Source: Schistocerca nitens (lineage: Eukaryota > Arthropoda > Insecta > Orthoptera > Acrididae). Taken from it: DNA of 64,000 nt. The stretch's first letter is position 1, and each line of letters opens with the position of its first letter. Below are positions 9,831 to 21,034 of the stretch, one piece after another. The stretch spans positions 708,503,389-708,567,388 of the forward strand of contig NC_064616.1 in NCBI RefSeq assembly GCF_023898315.1, given 5' to 3'. The notes beneath the pieces were generated by a model. It did not search any database. It saw only the letters and a program-made list of their open reading frames with translations, and was not told the origin of the DNA. The position numbers were made by a program, and so were the translations under genes.

Positions 9831-12800
9831 CACTAAAACATCCCTAAACACCACATCACTAAAAGTTTTCTAAGCTGCCAGAACATCTGTTATCTTGGTA
9901 ATGTTTTACTGTTGTACCGTCGCGTCGTAACTTATAATCTTCGAGAAATGGCAAATTGTTAGTGTCCCCTTAATTGGTGCACTCCTGATATGAACATTAA
10001 ATTCTCCTTGGGATATCCAGAGCTACTGTTTTTGCTGCCATGACAGGGTATAAACTTCATATGAAAATATTGCCTGCCAAACATAACAGTGGAATAAAAC
10101 TTGAACCTACTGGTGGAGACACGTGGCATTAACATATTGAGTGCCGTACGCTTTGTGATGATGTTTCACCGCCAGACGTCAGGCATGAGGCTCTGCTGTG
10201 GACGCCGTCTGCCTCGTGGCATTCAACGTATTAAACAGGTTTCAAATAATATCTTCCGTATTATATTATTTAACAGTTGTTGACTACGCTGGCAGAACAG
10301 TTAAGAGTCTGTTGTCCCCATCCAGCATCTCACACAGGCTTGGAGCAACTTCTTGCGAGGAAAGGCATGAAATTCCACTGACACCAACTTAATAGTTATA
10401 CGAATCGGTCTCCAGAGAGGCTAAGTTTATTGTGAATGCCGAACAGGGTACTAGACAATTTTAATGAGTATATATATTTTTTGTGTAATCCGTCTATACA
10501 GATAACGCACAGACATTAAAAGTAATTGAATCACTTATGTTTGATTAGTATGGCAAAGAAATATCCCTCAAGTTTGAGGGCAACTGTGTGGAACTAACGA
10601 ACACAACTAGAGAATGTTGCGTAATTCGTGGATGTAGTGTTCAATTTACTTCCGTAAGCCGAGAACAGATATGAAGCCCTAGGTGAAGAATGACTTCATC
10701 AGACCATGTCACCACAATCCATGTCGTATGTTCTTGGTGCTATTTTCTTCATATTATCACGTTCTTGTCTTTGCTTCTGCCAACCACCTGTCTTCCTTCA
10801 GATATCTTTCGTAGGATTGCCACTGTAATAACACACTGTTCGAGATGCTCACTGAGTTCTGAAATCACATATCTCGCATTATTTCTACCGTTCTTTGTCA
10901 CAATCACTGTCACTGTTCGTCACTCCCCTTCACTGTGGTCTAGTTTCCGTTCCCGACTACTATTCAGTGATGGTGTCTTGCGACGAATAGTTTATGTATT
11001 CTTCACCTTGGATCCGCTTGCTTTCCATGCATTATTAATTGGTCTCCAAATAATTTCCTTTGTTGTAAAGTAGAGAATATTCTGTTTTACTTCACATATA
11101 TCTTGCCAATTGGATGTTTGCTTGGTAATTACATGTTTATTGGAAGTATCTCTTTTTGCGTTATCTAAGTTAATGTGGAACAAACGTAGCTTGGAGATTT
11201 TCTCTAGCACATTAAACAAATGCCAGTCCACTTCTGTGCCACATCTATAACCATCTAGGTGTATGACAATAGAGAACCACGTAGCTAAGTGATTTAAGTC
11301 GTATGCAGACACAAATTCAAGACGTGGTAGTCCCTGTCTATAGATTATGTTAGAGTTAAGCTCTGATTGAGAGAGAAAGACAGGCTGGCAAGCTTGCAGT
11401 TCAAAAGGTGCGGACATTTTATCTTAGAAACGCAACAGTTGAGAATTTGGGGCCTCTGTAGAAACGGGACAAATGTAAAAGAAGGAGAAGTGATTATTAC
11501 TGGTTTTCTGGCTAGCTGTAGACATCTCTTCCTCTTGCAAAACCGAAACCTGAGCTATGTGCGTCGCTCATTACTGCAGCTTCATTAACGGCGAAGACGT
11601 ATTAGCAACATCATACCAGTCCTCGTAAAATCAATACCCTATTGTCTCCAGCAAACCTCTAGACTGCCTCCAACAGGTACGAAGTTTCATTGTCGCTGCT
11701 GTGGCGAGAGCGTCATTATCACTGTAGATGTTTACGGGGCTTCCGTTATATTAGCTGATACATGGATGCGTAACCAAAACTGGAACTGAGCAATGTGACC
11801 CAATGTTAACGAAGTATTAAGCAAGAGTGGTCATGCTGATTTCGTAGTTTACTTAAAAATCGTTTCTGACGCATGCTAGGAAGGTTTCTTCAAGGACGCG
11901 GTCGATTCTTGCCTACCCTTCTGGAATCAGCGTCCCATTAGAGACTATACCACACTTCATCTTTGTCGTTTAAAAATAACATTGCCGGATGATTACCACT
12001 TTTCTTCTGAGAACTCTAAAATTTTGTTAGTAAAGGGCATGACTCTTTTAATATATTAGAGCCAGGAGTTTCGTGACGAGATGGAGCTTGATGTCGTCTG
12101 ATTTAACTCTAACTGATACGATAATTTATCGCCTGTCTAAAGTATGCTCTGAATTTTATACAATTTATTTACGTGTGCAGTCATCTGTAGTTTCAGTGTG
12201 TATTGACTGAACATTACAATATAATATTGAGTCTTTCTTTATCATATGGGAGTGTCATGACATTTATGAAATTCAGTCGTAGGAACTCAGCGCATCTCTG
12301 AAGTTAGTAGTCCACAGTATATTAACGTGCTTCGATATTAACTATATTCTTCAAATTAGCGCCTAAAGGTAACGTTCAGGTGGTGCAAGTGCAGAACACT
12401 AAAATAATATCATTGAATTTCGATGCACTAAAAGCATGTTTGCAACATTTTGGGGTAGAGTTTTCCTTTCTTATGCGAGTCATGCTTTGAAAGAACCACT
12501 ACTTCATTCAAAGGTTAGGTGTTGGAGGTCAGTGTAGTAAGCATGTTATTTTACTGGCTGCTACTATCAGCCTTTGTAACCATAAGTCCTCACAAGGCAA
12601 GGTGACTTCGTTCTAGTCCTCCTACCTACGTAAATTCTTTGGTGGTACACCTGTGCCCGTGATACACGTAAAAAACTTAGTGCTACAAAACGTCCCCCCG
12701 AGATTATCTTATGTCTGTGTCTTGCATCTCCAACACCGATCTTCACACTCAGAAGGCTTGATACATGTCCACATCATAATCAAAGCTCCGATACGAATAT

Positions 12801-14398
12801 CATTGTTATGCCCACGACTTCTCCTCGATAGTAAGGAAAACACCTCAGACAAACCACAGTCTCCTCCTTGCTTGTGCTGGAGTTTGATCTACAAATGAAA
12901 ACAGTCGCTGTGCCATTTAATCGTACGCTCAATCTGGCGTACTCTCTTAATATGCAAGACTTTCATATTTTAGTATAACCTGTAGTCTATAAGTAAAATC
13001 TTTCAGAGATACTTGTATGTGTAATTTTATTTGTTAGAGGTACATTTGAAGTACAACCTGTAAATGAGATTTTCTGAAAAATCAGTCAGTTTCATCGTAA
13101 CATACAGCAATTCCATAACCTCGATGCGCTTGTCCTTTGATTAGATGGGATGGTTTATTTTCGTTTTCCTTAATCGCACCTTTCCTTTCCGGCACAGTGT
13201 CCTTGAAGTTAATGTGGAAAACCGATTAACCTCCCGCTCTCAGTTCTTGCCTGAGCATTTTTCTCTGCAGTCAGCGCAAGAAATTTCTCCTGCGAAAGTA
13301 CTGCCTTCCCCTTTCTTATCAGTGTAGAATTAGACCGTACGCAAAATCAGCCGGCACGCTTTAGACACTTACTCCCGAGAGAAAGGTCTTAAGATCTGTT
13401 TGAACATTTTTGTGACTAATCGCAATTTCCATGGCAAGTGCGCCGCAAAACTGGAGAGATTCCCACTGAAAGTTGTGTACGTGCTTGGCGCACAGCAGAA
13501 AAAGCAGAAAGCTGCATCTCTCTGTGTTAAGAAAATGGTCGCGAGAAAGGAGTTAATGCAAAAAGGCGTCGACTCTGTAAAATTAGACGGTTTGTATTAT
13601 GATATTATGCTCACTGAGTGAATCCGAAATTTTAAGATAAAGTTATTAAGCAGCAAATTTCTTAGACACTAAGAGCGTAGTTCTGCTGCCCAGATGTCTA
13701 GGTATCAGTTAGCGTTTACAATTTGTATATCCTCTTATCTTACATTCTTCTTCTCGTATTGCTGTTTCAGTCATCACATCACAAAAGCCCTCATACTGGA
13801 TTCTAGGTGGACGCAATCAACTCCCCCTGTCTGGAAGTACTCACTCATATATGGTTTTCAGTCGTCTACTTCTGTTCGTCATTTGTAGGTGTCCCTACCG
13901 AAATAGACGTTTCGCTTTAATTATCTATTTTATTGTCATCTCAACATCCACATACCTACGTACAGGGTCATTTCGCGTATGATCCATGCTAGATATACTG
14001 CAGCGTAAGATATACTGCAGCGTTGTCTCCAGGAGTGTATTTCCAATGCAAGTAAGCTTTGGTGTTACCTGTTGCCCAACTCTCTGGTCTATGCCATGTA
14101 AGAGCAAATAGCTCAACAATTTTATTGTAAGTTCATTGTTACCATGGTATCCTACAGTGCACACTTTATTTGACGTATTGTAAACAATTCTCATGAATTT
14201 GTTGTGTACCTAATTTGGTCTTCAAAATATATGAACGACCACTTAAACAATACCAGTAAGGGTCTTGGGCATTTCAGAGATGACCAAGTATGCAGGAGGA
14301 TTATATTAACACATCAGCTGAACTTCATCCGAGCAGGCCTTGGAAGAGCCAACGATACCGACCGAACGCCGTGTCATTCTCACATTATAGACGTCACT
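9831..14398. other. intronic sequence, no recognised gene
   Basis: About 4.6 kb of AT-rich sequence. It contains open frames up to 127 codons (10690-11073 +) and 141 codons (10992-11417 -), but they overlap each other, show no motifs I know and have no clear splice context. No SINE head or transposase signature is visible. It would be intronic if the two proctolin exons are correctly paired. Confidence 0.4.
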
Positions 14399-14650
14399 GG
14401 GTGCGGATATGGAGGGGCATGTGGTCAGCACACTGCTCTCCCAGCCGTTGTCAGCTTTTGTGATCGGAACCGCTACTCGTTAATCAAATAGCTCCTCAAT
14501 TGGCATGACGAGAACTGAGTGCACCCCGCTTGCCAGTAGCGCTTGGCAGCCCGGACGATCACCCATCCAAGTGGTAGCCAAACCTGACAGCGCTTAACTT
14601 CCGTAATCTGACGGGAACAGGTGATACCACGGCTGCAAGGCCGATGGCAC
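14399..14650 (-). mobile_element. 5S rRNA-derived SINE (SINE3-type)
   Basis: On the minus strand the first 90 bases or so follow the 5S rRNA pattern: TTCCCGTCAGATTACGGAAG, then TTAAGCGCTGTCAGG, then CCACTTGGATGGGTGATCG, the internal control region of 5S genes. The 5' end reads GCCATCGGCCTTGCAGCCG. The remainder (GCTACTGGCAAGCGGGGTGC to GCTGACCACATGCCCC) is the SINE body. A true 5S gene is unlikely because of the substitutions and the unrelated body. Confidence 0.75.
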
Positions 14651-15345
14651 TTTAATAAATAATAATAATGTATAATAAATGAAGGAACATCTCTAGATGA
14701 TGAACATATGGTCTAAGGGCTATAGTTTGTCGATATATGTAACCAAAAGTAATCTAATTGGCGTTGTCATCAAACGGAATGCAATTCTCGTAAACGGATG
14801 AAAAGGCCCCACCTTGTGTGATTAAGCGCATGACACGCACATGTACTAGATAGAGTCAGCGACTCCCACATTGGATACAGTTAATGTGATTCTAACTGCA
14901 ATACCTTTTGAAGAAGACAGTTTTGAAACTGTGGAAACCATGGTCAAGGTTTAATAATCCTGTATTTTACAGCTAGTTGGCTGTTATTTCCAATCCCTTG
15001 AAGCTCTTGTGTAACTAAATCGTCACCGGTAAAGTAATTAAAACATACACACCAGTCAAACATTACGGGTTACCCATCCGGAAGGAATTCATAGGGAATG
15101 TCCACATATTTCTTTCCGAGGAGAAGCGACATACTAGACTGAGCTGCGTTGTGAGAATACTGAGGAAATGTAACTCATCCATGAAGGAAGTGGCTAAGAA
15201 ACACATCGCTTAACGCTTCTGAATACTGTCCCTGATTTTGAAATTGTCTCTGAGTTTTGTTTATTGGAAAAAATAGAGAAAATTCGGAGAAGAGCAATGA
15301 GATAAGTACCGGTATTACCTACGGAAGGAAGGAAAGTTCAAAGAT
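14651..15345. other. no recognised gene
   Basis: AT-rich intronic or intergenic sequence with an AATAATAAT simple run at about 14658. Nothing recognisable is seen. Confidence 0.4.
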
Positions 15346-15535
15346 TAGTTTTTAACGTCCTGCGGACGACGAAGACAATACCGAAGGGCCACAAGCACTC
15401 ATAGGGCAAGAACAGGTCTGTAAACTGCAGAAAATCTAACTCAGGACGACCAGACTGGGATTAAATCCCCGATTCTTTCCAATGCGAGTCCAGTGTGTTA
15501 GCCAATGTTTCATATCACTCGGTTACAAGTGAGTC
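15346..15535 (-). mobile_element. tRNA-derived SINE, family 2 (tail variant i)
   Basis: A degenerate reverse copy. It carries TTTTTAACGTCCTGCGGACG at the tail side, then GACGACCAGACTGGGATTAA, and CCAATGCGAGTCCAGTGTGT, the minus-strand version of the tRNA-like head. Its tail ends in the CGTCGACGGGACGTTAAA-type sequence, different from the copy at 746-981. Confidence 0.65.
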
Positions 15536-15548
15536 GTAGGCAGAAGAG

Positions 15549-15572
15549 AAAAAAAAAGAAAGAAAGAAAGAA
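15549..15572. repeat. A/AAAG microsatellite
   Basis: A short run of A's followed by repeated AAAG units. Simple-sequence repeat. Confidence 0.8.
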
Positions 15573-16265
15573 TAACTGAGTTAATACATAGTGGGTAAAT
15601 GGGCAATGTTAGAGACTGATCAAAGAAACAGCCCCAACGACTGCAATGTATCATTAAATTACATTTCTCTATCAGTAATGAGTACTAACTAAAAAGAATA
15701 ATGGTTTTTGACCTGCAGTAGCATTCTGCTTATTCTTTCTGCATTTTCAACACCACACATTACACCTACAGATGTGTGTGAACGCTTTAGTGTCACAATG
15801 AACTTGATGTCATCCTGTGAACAAAGGGAAACTCACGGAGCAGCAACTCACGCTTTGGTAGACATCTCCTTGGAAATATGAATTACAAATTACTACTGAG
15901 ACAGTGAAAGCTGCATAGTACATACTTCCTGAGATAAATTCTCGTTATGATGTGAGCAACAACGACATCAAGTGGAAGAGCTGCTCTCAAATTCACATTC
16001 ACACTGCGAAGGCTCCTCCCCCTCGTCCCCTCCCCGCCCCCTTCACACGCACCGACCCGGTCAAGATGTCTTACCGTCGGCTTACACAACGTTGAACCAC
16101 TTCCGCTTTCAGTGCGTTTGTTCTGCAGTTTACAAATTGATTCTATCTCTCGAGTCTTGAAGATACATCTCTGATTTTTTCAATATTTTCGTTACACATA
16201 AAACTTCTACATCTTCTTACATACCTAGTGAGAAAGCTTGACATATAAAACTGCACATTCCGTGT
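15573..16265. other. no recognised gene
   Basis: A C-rich patch at about 16008-16045 is the only compositional feature. No coding or repeat signature is recognised. Confidence 0.35.
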
Positions 16266-16500
16266 GTGCTGTTGTAGTGATTAGCATACTCTACCGCATT
16301 CGCAGGGGACAGGGTTCAAACTTCCAGGCATTCAGGTTTGCATATTCCGTACTTTCCTTAAACTGAATAAAACGAATGCTGCGATCCTTCCTTAGAAAAG
16401 AACACGGCCGATATCTTTCCAAATATTAATACAATCCGAGGTCGTGCTCCGTCTTTAGTGATCTCGTAGTCAACCATTTAAACCTTATCCTTCCTTTGTT
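16266..16500 (+). mobile_element. tRNA-derived SINE, family 2, degraded
   Basis: The head is visible as GTAGTGATTAGCATACTCTA and the B-box region as GGGTTCAAACTTCC. A tail similar to variant i follows (ACACGGCCGATATCTTTCC, then GTCGTGCTCCGTCTTTAGTG). It is clearly diverged, so an old copy. Confidence 0.6.
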
Positions 16501-17316
16501 TCTGAAAGCGCATAGGACAGGGAATAGGCAGCAAACAGATAAGCATGATCAAAGATTGCATATGTGTCTGTCCTTAAACTGATATAGTATAGAAGGATGA
16601 ATATATCAGTACATACCATATGGTACTGGTTACCTGACTGACTATATAAACGTAGATCCCATTGTTCGGACTACCGTCAGACTGTGAGTAGTATTTTGTG
16701 GAGAGGCTATGTGGAAACTGTAAGTTCCAAGCTTTCTGGCGGCTAAACGGCGTGTCGTTGTTACATTTCAGTTATGACAGGAAGTTTCCTCATTATTTGC
16801 TTAACGTAGGACTTACGTCGAACAGAAGGCTTACACTCACATATATAAGCAACTGCTAAAATTAAGACCAATATTCTATACCATGGCTAATAATTAGTTC
16901 TTGTTCGAACTTGACATCTCACTTCCATGATATTATGTACGCTATTCATAATCAATCATTCGCCTCAGCATAGCATGTGAAGTGGTGAATGAAAGTCGTG
17001 TGGGTGACTTTCATAATTTCTTGCACAGTTTTATTTATTTAATTCGTGTAAAAAGCGATGCCTACAGTATCCATACAGATTGCATTTATATAATGACAGA
17101 AAAAAGGAAAACTGCAATTATAAATCATAGATTTACACGAGGACGGACTGTTTCACCCGATTTTACAAAACTGTTTCTTCTGCATGAATGACCATCTAAA
17201 TTTGGGATCCATTTTAAATTAAGCATCGGACTACGGAGTTCTTATTTTTAAAATAGCCATTCAGTTTCAGAAGGAAATATCTATACATACATCGCTGGGG
17301 AACTTTTTACAAATGC
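16501..17316. other. no recognised gene
   Basis: AT-rich sequence. A 69-codon + frame at 16982-17191 is not recognised and has no supporting context. Confidence 0.4.
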
Positions 17317-17326
17317 GTTCAGAATC

Positions 17327-17521
17327 GCCCGCCGCTGTGGCCGAGCGGCTCTGGGCGCTTCAGTCTGGCCCCGCGCTGCTGCTACGGTCGCGGGTTCGAA
17401 TCCTGCCTCGGGCATGGATGTGTATGATGTCCTTAGGTTAGTTAGGTTTAATTAGTTCTAAGTTCTAGGGGACTGATGACCTCAGATGTTAAGTCCCATA
17501 GTGCTCAGAGCCATTTGAACC
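17327..17521 (+). mobile_element. tRNA-derived SINE, family 1
   Basis: A full-length copy: tRNA-like head GTGGCCGAGCGGCTCTGGGC, B box GGTTCGAATCC, CTGATGACC domain and CATTTGAACC end. Target-site duplication GTTCAGAATC lies at 17317-17326 and 17522-17531. The anticodon-arm region of the head differs from other copies (CCCCGCGCTGCTGC). Confidence 0.9.
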
Positions 17522-17531
17522 GTTCAGAATC

Positions 17532-18010
17532 AAAGTTAACCTTTCCCAAATGTCCATACTTTCGTCACCAGATGCGTGGCAAACATCCTGACGACAATCA
17601 AACCAGTCCCATTCTTATACGAGCATTTCTGGAGTCACTGCATTCACTGGTGCAGCTAAGAGGTGTCAGCGTTTACACAAAGTTGTTGGAAGGAGAAACA
17701 GAAAAAATCACATACTGTGGGGTCATGTAACCTTGGAAGACAATGGCGCAAAGCGAGATCCGCATGCCCCTGTCTGACGATACATCGTTGAGGCAGCTCC
17801 TTGTTACGAAATGATATACCTGCAGGTGCGCTGCTTCTCTGTCCTGTTGAAAAATGAAGTTTTCAACATGTTCTCGCACATTGGGCAGTAAATGAGCGAG
17901 CGAGCAAGCTGCAACTGGAAGACCCCTACCGGCAGTCGCATCAACTATCAGTTTACAACTGGCGCCAGGGTAAACTTTTAGTTTCGACTCGGAAGTTAAA
18001 ATCCATTCTA
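17532..18010 (-). pseudogene. fossil IS630/mariner-superfamily transposase, C-terminal part
   Basis: The minus-strand frame 17673-18029 has NVREHVENFIFQQDREAAHL, followed by the equivalent of the RW-G region (SSDRGMRISLCAIVFQGYMT) and YVIFSVSPSNN. This is the second catalytic block (FQQDGAPAH-like) and downstream part of insect transposases that end in PDLTPLDFFLWG...GGHFEH. It is broken by shifts. A family 1 SINE sits at its left edge. Confidence 0.6.
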
Positions 18011-18160
18011 AGTTTCTATCCTTATTCATGTTACAATATAGTTTTGTGAAACCGGATAAATTTGTATTTAAACACCCTGTGCTTGAAAAACATCAAGAAT
18101 TACATTAAGGAAAAGCTGTTCGCAGCAGTAATACAATTAACATTTAAAACTTCAGTATTA

Positions 18161-19537
18161 CACTGGTGTCCAAAATTAAGGCAACAAACGGAAACTTTAC
18201 AAGGTTGCGCTTATTTTGCCACAAAACAGTATAATCAGATGATAGTAAAGTAGAAACAATATAAAGAACACAGAACGCAACAACTTCAGTATGCATAGCG
18301 GTAGACAAAAATGTTCTTCGCTTTTTTTCGAACTTAATGGATTTATACACATATTATGACAACTGGTTAATGCGTTCAGTATGGGGTGTGACCTCTCTGG
18401 CAGCAATACAGGCCTAACAAACGACGGGGCATGCTGCGAATGATGCCATCGATCTCATGTTGAGGCAATAACGCCCATTCTTCCTGCAGCGCTGTTCTCA
18501 AGTCTTGGAGAGTGGTTGGTGGATGCTGACGTGATGCAACCCGTCTCCCTAGTGCATACAGCGTGCCCTATGGGATTCAAATCTGGAGAGAGAGCAGGCC
18601 ATGCCATGCGTGCAACATCTTCCGTTCCCAAGAAAACATCAACCATGCCTACTCTATGAGGTCGAGCATTATCGTCCATCAGTACGAAGTGTGAGCCCAC
18701 AACACCTCGCAAAAACCGCACATGAGGTCCCAAGATCTCGTCACGACACCAGACATCAGTTAAGCCTTGCCGATTTAACAGTACAGTTTCATGAAGAGGT
18801 GTTCGAGTGGTCAACATAATCCCTGCGCACACCATTAGGTATCGTCCTCGATATCAGTCTCTTTCCACAATGTTTCGGCTAGGTAGCATTTTGATGGCTC
18901 CAATCTAGACGTTCCCTTCTGTGAAGACGCGTCAGAACCACACAGGTCTCCGACAATAAAGGCCACTCTGCCGAAGCCTTCTGTATACCGATTGCCTCGC
19001 TACAACACGTACAGTGGTTGCTGCGAGGCCAGATGCCAGTTGCCGTGCAGTACGAAGACGGTACCGTCGTGCACTTACAGCCCAATAACGGTTCTATCTT
19101 TCTGATGTTACACGTGGTCGGCCCCGCCCTGGTCTTCGGTATACAGTTTCGATCTCTATAAACTGTCGCCACATCCGAAAAACAACAGAATGATTCACAT
19201 TAAGTCACAGGGCCACATTAGTTTCCCATTGTCTTGCTTCCATTCTTCTCATTGCCCTCAACCGCAGAGGACCTGGTAGGAGTCATAAATGTGCCGTACT
19301 TCACCGCCTGTAACCGTGTACACAGCGATTGTGGATGTGAGACTACCCGGCAAACACTATCCCGTTTGACAGATGCCCTGACGTCATCGTTGGCGTGGTT
19401 GTCCGTTGGGCAGAACACCATCTTCCGTGCAGAACAGGAACGTACGGACATCTATCGACGCTTTGTATGATTATATCGTGAATTAGACACAAGGACGGGG
19501 AAACAGTGGTTTGTTGTTTTAATGTTGGACACCGGTG
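18161..19537 (-). mobile_element. complete but decayed Tc1-like transposon
   Basis: The left end CACTGGTGTCCAAAATTAAG and the right end (reverse complement CACCGGTGTCCAACATTAAA) form inverted terminal repeats flanked by TA at 18159-18160 and 19538-19539. Minus-strand frames hold the transposase: 18879-19172 (N-terminal part, YRDRNCIPK; LHRRERLDW) and 18455-18835 (VCAGIMLTTRTPLHE, VLMDDNARPHRVGMVDVFL, LSPDLNPIGH). The final Glu region is altered (PIGH rather than PIEH) and frames are broken, so it is inactive. The element at 4918-6040 is a partner copy. Confidence 0.85.
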
Positions 19538-19559
19538 TACTGCGTCTCTGAAGTTTAAT

Positions 19560-19950
19560 TAATTATTTCAACTCAGAAATTTGCAGGGAAACGTTTCGGG
19601 GTCGCACCGAGCCAGAAGAAAATGCCAGAAAGCTGTCTGCGATGGTTTGGATATATCCTGCGCGCAGAGGACGATATCACTGCACTTACGTGATTTGGTT
19701 GGAAACACTGCAACATCCTACCTATAGCCCGGATCTTTCACTGTGTAATTTTCACATCTTTGATAACCTGAAGAAAGATATGCGTAGATGTCGGTGTCAG
19801 TCGGACGAGAAAGTGCAAGAGTGAGTGCGATTGTGGAGCCTCAGCAGCCGACCGCCTTCCATGAGACAGGAATTTCTCGTAGTGTTGGTCTTGATTTTGC
19901 ACAGGGAACGTCCGTGAACATGCAGGTGCTCTTTCAGTGCCCCTCGCTTG
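19560..19950 (+). pseudogene. fossil mariner transposase C-terminus fused to a reverse-transcriptase scrap
   Basis: The + frame 19642-19824 contains LQHPTYSPDLSLCNFHIFDN and LKKDMRRCRCQSDEKVQE, the mariner block PPYSPDLAPCDFHLF..LKK. A second frame continues EPQQPTAFHETGISRSVGLD (19840-19900), which aligns with PTAFYE.GI..LV..WDKC. Just upstream, KMPESCLRWFGYILRAEDD (about 19620-19675) looks like the C-terminal RWFGHV.R piece of a LINE polyprotein. The stretch is therefore a composite relic. Confidence 0.65.
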
Positions 19951-20034
19951 CGAAATATATTGTATTCTTTGTCTTGTTATTTTAATGATGCGGAGTAGGG
20001 GTGCTACTCGTCGATAGCTCGTAGCCAATTTGTT

Positions 20035-20290
20035 CCAAACCGAATGGGGTGGAGAGCACACTGGGCTCGTATTCGGAAGGAAGTCGGCTCAAATCCCCGT
20101 CCAGTCCTACACATTTAGGTTTTCCGTGGTTCCACCAAATCGCTCCATGCAAATGCATGGATGTTTCCTTCGAAAAGGTCATGGTCGATTTCTTACCCCT
20201 TCCTTTCGTGATCAGAGCTTATGTTCCGTCTCTAACGACCACGCTGTCGACGGGACGTTAAACTACACTTATCATTCCTTCGTTCTCATT
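20035..20290 (+). mobile_element. tRNA-derived SINE, family 2 (tail variant i)
   Basis: The head is degraded (GGTGGAGAGCACACTGGGCTCGT). It is followed by GGCTCAAATCCCCGTCCAG, TTTAGGTTTTCCGTGGTT, and the tail GTTCCGTCTCTAACGACCAC with GTCGACGGGACGTTAAACTA. This is a + strand copy with a nearly complete tail. Confidence 0.7.
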
Positions 20291-20365
20291 CGCTTGAAAG
20301 CACCAAGAGTCTCCGTCCGACGGTGGGTTCGCCATCGATAATGACATAGACCGTCTCTATATAAT

Positions 20366-20740
20366 GTAAATTGAGGGTAGAGGGGGGATTAAAAGAAAGG
20401 AAAGGAATTTCTGGTGTCAGCTGCACCAGGACATTAGGCGGAATCAGCGGCAACAGCGAAAACATGTAGTGGACTGGGATTCGAACCCAGGATCTCTTGC
20501 TTATCAAGCAGGTGCGTTAACTACGGCGCCCACTCCGCGGACTATCTCGCCACGCTTCACGGCCAACCTACACTCCCACCGAGCGCAACCTATCCGCAGC
20601 CCCTTTCCACTTCGTCCATGGTTACGACTCTGAGATTCCCGTAGGAGGTTGGCCGTACTTCCGCATCCGCAGTGAAGAATGCAGATCTATTGCCCATCCA
20701 GGCGAATCAGTTATATGAATGCGTGTTGTCTGTTATTTAA
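20366..20740 (-). mobile_element. tRNA-headed repeat, family 5
   Basis: On the minus strand it contains a strong tRNA-like stretch (20462-20540): GGCGCCGTAGTTAACGCACC, then TGCTTGATAAGCAAGAGATC, and CTGGGTTCGAATCCCAGTCC (B box). The 3' part toward 20366 ends in a T/C-rich then ACCCTCAATTTACAT sequence. It is a SINE rather than a tRNA gene because the body continues on both sides and the acceptor stem is not formed. The outer boundary near 20740 is uncertain. Confidence 0.55.
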
Positions 20741-20826
20741 GACATGACCGAAAGAACAGACACCACACACTCACATACTCTCTATATAAGACACTGCAGA
20801 GCTATTTATGATTTAATCCAGAAATT

Positions 20827-21022
20827 GGACGGCCGGTGTGGCCGAGCGATTCTAGACGCTTCAGTCTGGAACTGCGCGACCGCTACGGTTGCAGGTTCGA
20901 ATCCTGCCTCGGGCATGGATGTGTGGGATGCCTTTAGGTTAGTTAGTTTTAAGTAGTTCTAAGTTCTAGGAGACTGATGACCTCTGATGTTAAGTCCCAT
21001 AGTGCTCAGAGCCATTTGAACC
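20827..21022 (+). mobile_element. tRNA-derived SINE, family 1
   Basis: A full-length + copy with head GTGGCCGAGCGATTCTAGAC, B box GGTTCGAATCC and the usual tail. Target-site duplication AATCCAGAAATT lies at 20815-20826 and 21023-21034. Confidence 0.9.
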
Positions 21023-21034
21023 AATCCAGAAATT

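Noticed and set aside
10690..11417. Host gene from two long overlapping frames (127 and 141 codons)
   Set aside because: They overlap on opposite strands, lack known motifs and splice context, and have the composition of surrounding AT-rich DNA.
14560..14650. 5S rRNA gene
   Set aside because: The internal control region is recognisable, but there are many substitutions and a SINE body is attached, so it is a 5S-derived SINE.
17334..17415. tRNA-Leu/Ser-like gene
   Set aside because: The A and B boxes are good, but the sequence is the head of a repeated SINE with a constant tail and target-site duplication. The same applies to the other family 1, 2 and 4 heads and to 20462-20540 and 62565-62632.
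17467..17500. Hammerhead ribozyme in the SINE tail because of CTGATGA
   Set aside because: The matching GAAA box and three-stem arrangement are missing, and family 4 has CCGATGA instead. A simple stem motif explains it better.
20744..20830. Part of the family 5 repeat beyond 20740
   Set aside because: I could not define the boundary from one copy; the sequence up to the next SINE may be unique.
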